Shown here piece after piece: positions 31,991 through 32,165 of a stretch of 32,165 nt of DNA. This DNA is from UBA1258 sp963643225 (GTDB taxonomy: Bacteria; Bacillota; Clostridia; Lachnospirales; Lachnospiraceae): positions 1 through 32,165 of the forward strand of contig CAVIIX010000022.1 in the NCBI GenBank assembly GCA_963643225.1, written 5' to 3'. Under the pieces are notes generated by a model. It saw nothing but the letters and a program-made list of their open reading frames with translations. It searched no databases and was not told where the DNA came from. Positions within the stretch are counted from its first letter, which is position 1. Each line of letters begins with the position of its first letter. A program made the position numbers and the translations under genes.

Positions 31991-32150
31991 TAAAGCGCCG
32001 AGCGCGGTTTAAAAATAATAGGTAGCCAGCAATGACTACCAATTATTTATAAAAGTTCAAGAAAACCCACTGCCTTTAGGCAGTGGGTGCTCTTGAACGA
32101 GGTGCTGGGTTACAAGCCCAGTACCTCGTAAGGCACGTAGTGCCGCTTTT
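31975..32150. repeat. Run of five hairpins, right copy of the dispersed repeat
   Basis: Five hairpins follow one another: GTTTCG/CGAAAC (31975-31990) then CGAGCGCGGT; AAATAAT-A-GGTAG with its partner (32013-32048); a compound stem, GTTCAAGA outer and ACCCACTGCC inner with TTTA loop (32055-32098); CGAGGTGCTGGG / CCCAGTACCTCG (32098-32128); GGCAC-GTA-GTGCC (32132-32144). Bases 32100-32150 match 1-51 with one change. Parts also occur at 19280-19361. No ORF of note lies inside. Several hairpins have T runs in one or other direction, so part of it may work as terminators. The element class is unknown. Confidence 0.75.
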
Positions 32151-32165
32151 ATATGAGCAAGTAGC

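Noticed and set aside
31975..32150. CRISPR array or tRNA cluster
   Set aside because: The hairpins differ from each other, with no regular direct repeat and spacer, and none has tRNA arms or a 3' acceptor.

Overview
The window is a 32.2-kb, AT-rich piece of a Gram-positive anaerobe, most likely a member of the Lachnospiraceae (Clostridia). Four things point there: a complete six-gene Rnf complex, ATP-type PEP carboxykinase next to a carbon-starvation (CstA) peptide/pyruvate permease, c-di-GMP and chemotaxis proteins of a motile cell, and strong AGGAGG ribosome sites with 17-bp-spaced sigma-A promoters. The assignment is inferred from gene content, not from a marker sequence. Almost all genes lie on the minus strand; only two (22173-22961 and 29791-30885) are on the plus strand. 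No tRNA, rRNA, CRISPR array, transposase or phage gene was seen.

Layout, left to right: (1) 98-8666, a minus-strand run pheS-pheT-M18 aminopeptidase-queA-LtaS-like sulfatase with a PilZ gene on its own promoter at the end. It is driven by a strong promoter at 8765-8793 that is followed at once by an intrinsic terminator, an attenuator-like arrangement. (2) 8801-10840, a BrkB/YihY membrane protein, then a 420-bp gene-free stretch holding a promoter-to-terminator small RNA candidate (6S-like) and a second structured segment in front of brkB, then truA. (3) 10830-13365, a sugar-phosphate isomerase/epimerase-like gene and pckA. (4) 13515-19174, a probable operon thrC, REC-GGDEF regulator, small membrane protein, deoC, pepP. 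(5) 19175-19446, an intergenic region with a 49-bp palindrome and pieces of a dispersed hairpin repeat. (6) 19447-22042, cstA preceded by two small unrecognised genes. (7) 22173-22961, a plus-strand protein with two AP2-like domains around a degenerate HNH-like core. (8) 22954-29604, rnfCDGEAB followed by a membrane-anchored GH25-type protein. (9) 29791-31935, an RNase H-like exonuclease, a decayed gene start, and cheR. (10) 31936-32165, a run of five hairpins whose last part repeats the first 51 bases of the window.

Functionally this is mostly core metabolism and translation: Phe-tRNA synthesis, tRNA modification, peptide and deoxyribose salvage, Thr synthesis, PEP formation, and ion-motive ferredoxin:NAD oxidation by Rnf. 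Scattered among it are c-di-GMP and motility signalling genes (PilZ, GGDEF, CheR) and cell-envelope genes (LtaS-like, GH25).

The least explained parts are noncoding: a modular GC-rich hairpin repeat that bounds the window at both ends and has fragments at 19280-19361, and the structured RNAs near 9.7-10.0 kb. Among proteins, the AP2/HNH-like protein, the roughly 190-residue Cys- and Lys/Glu-rich tail of RnfE, and the GH25 protein lacking one catalytic Asp deserve a second look.
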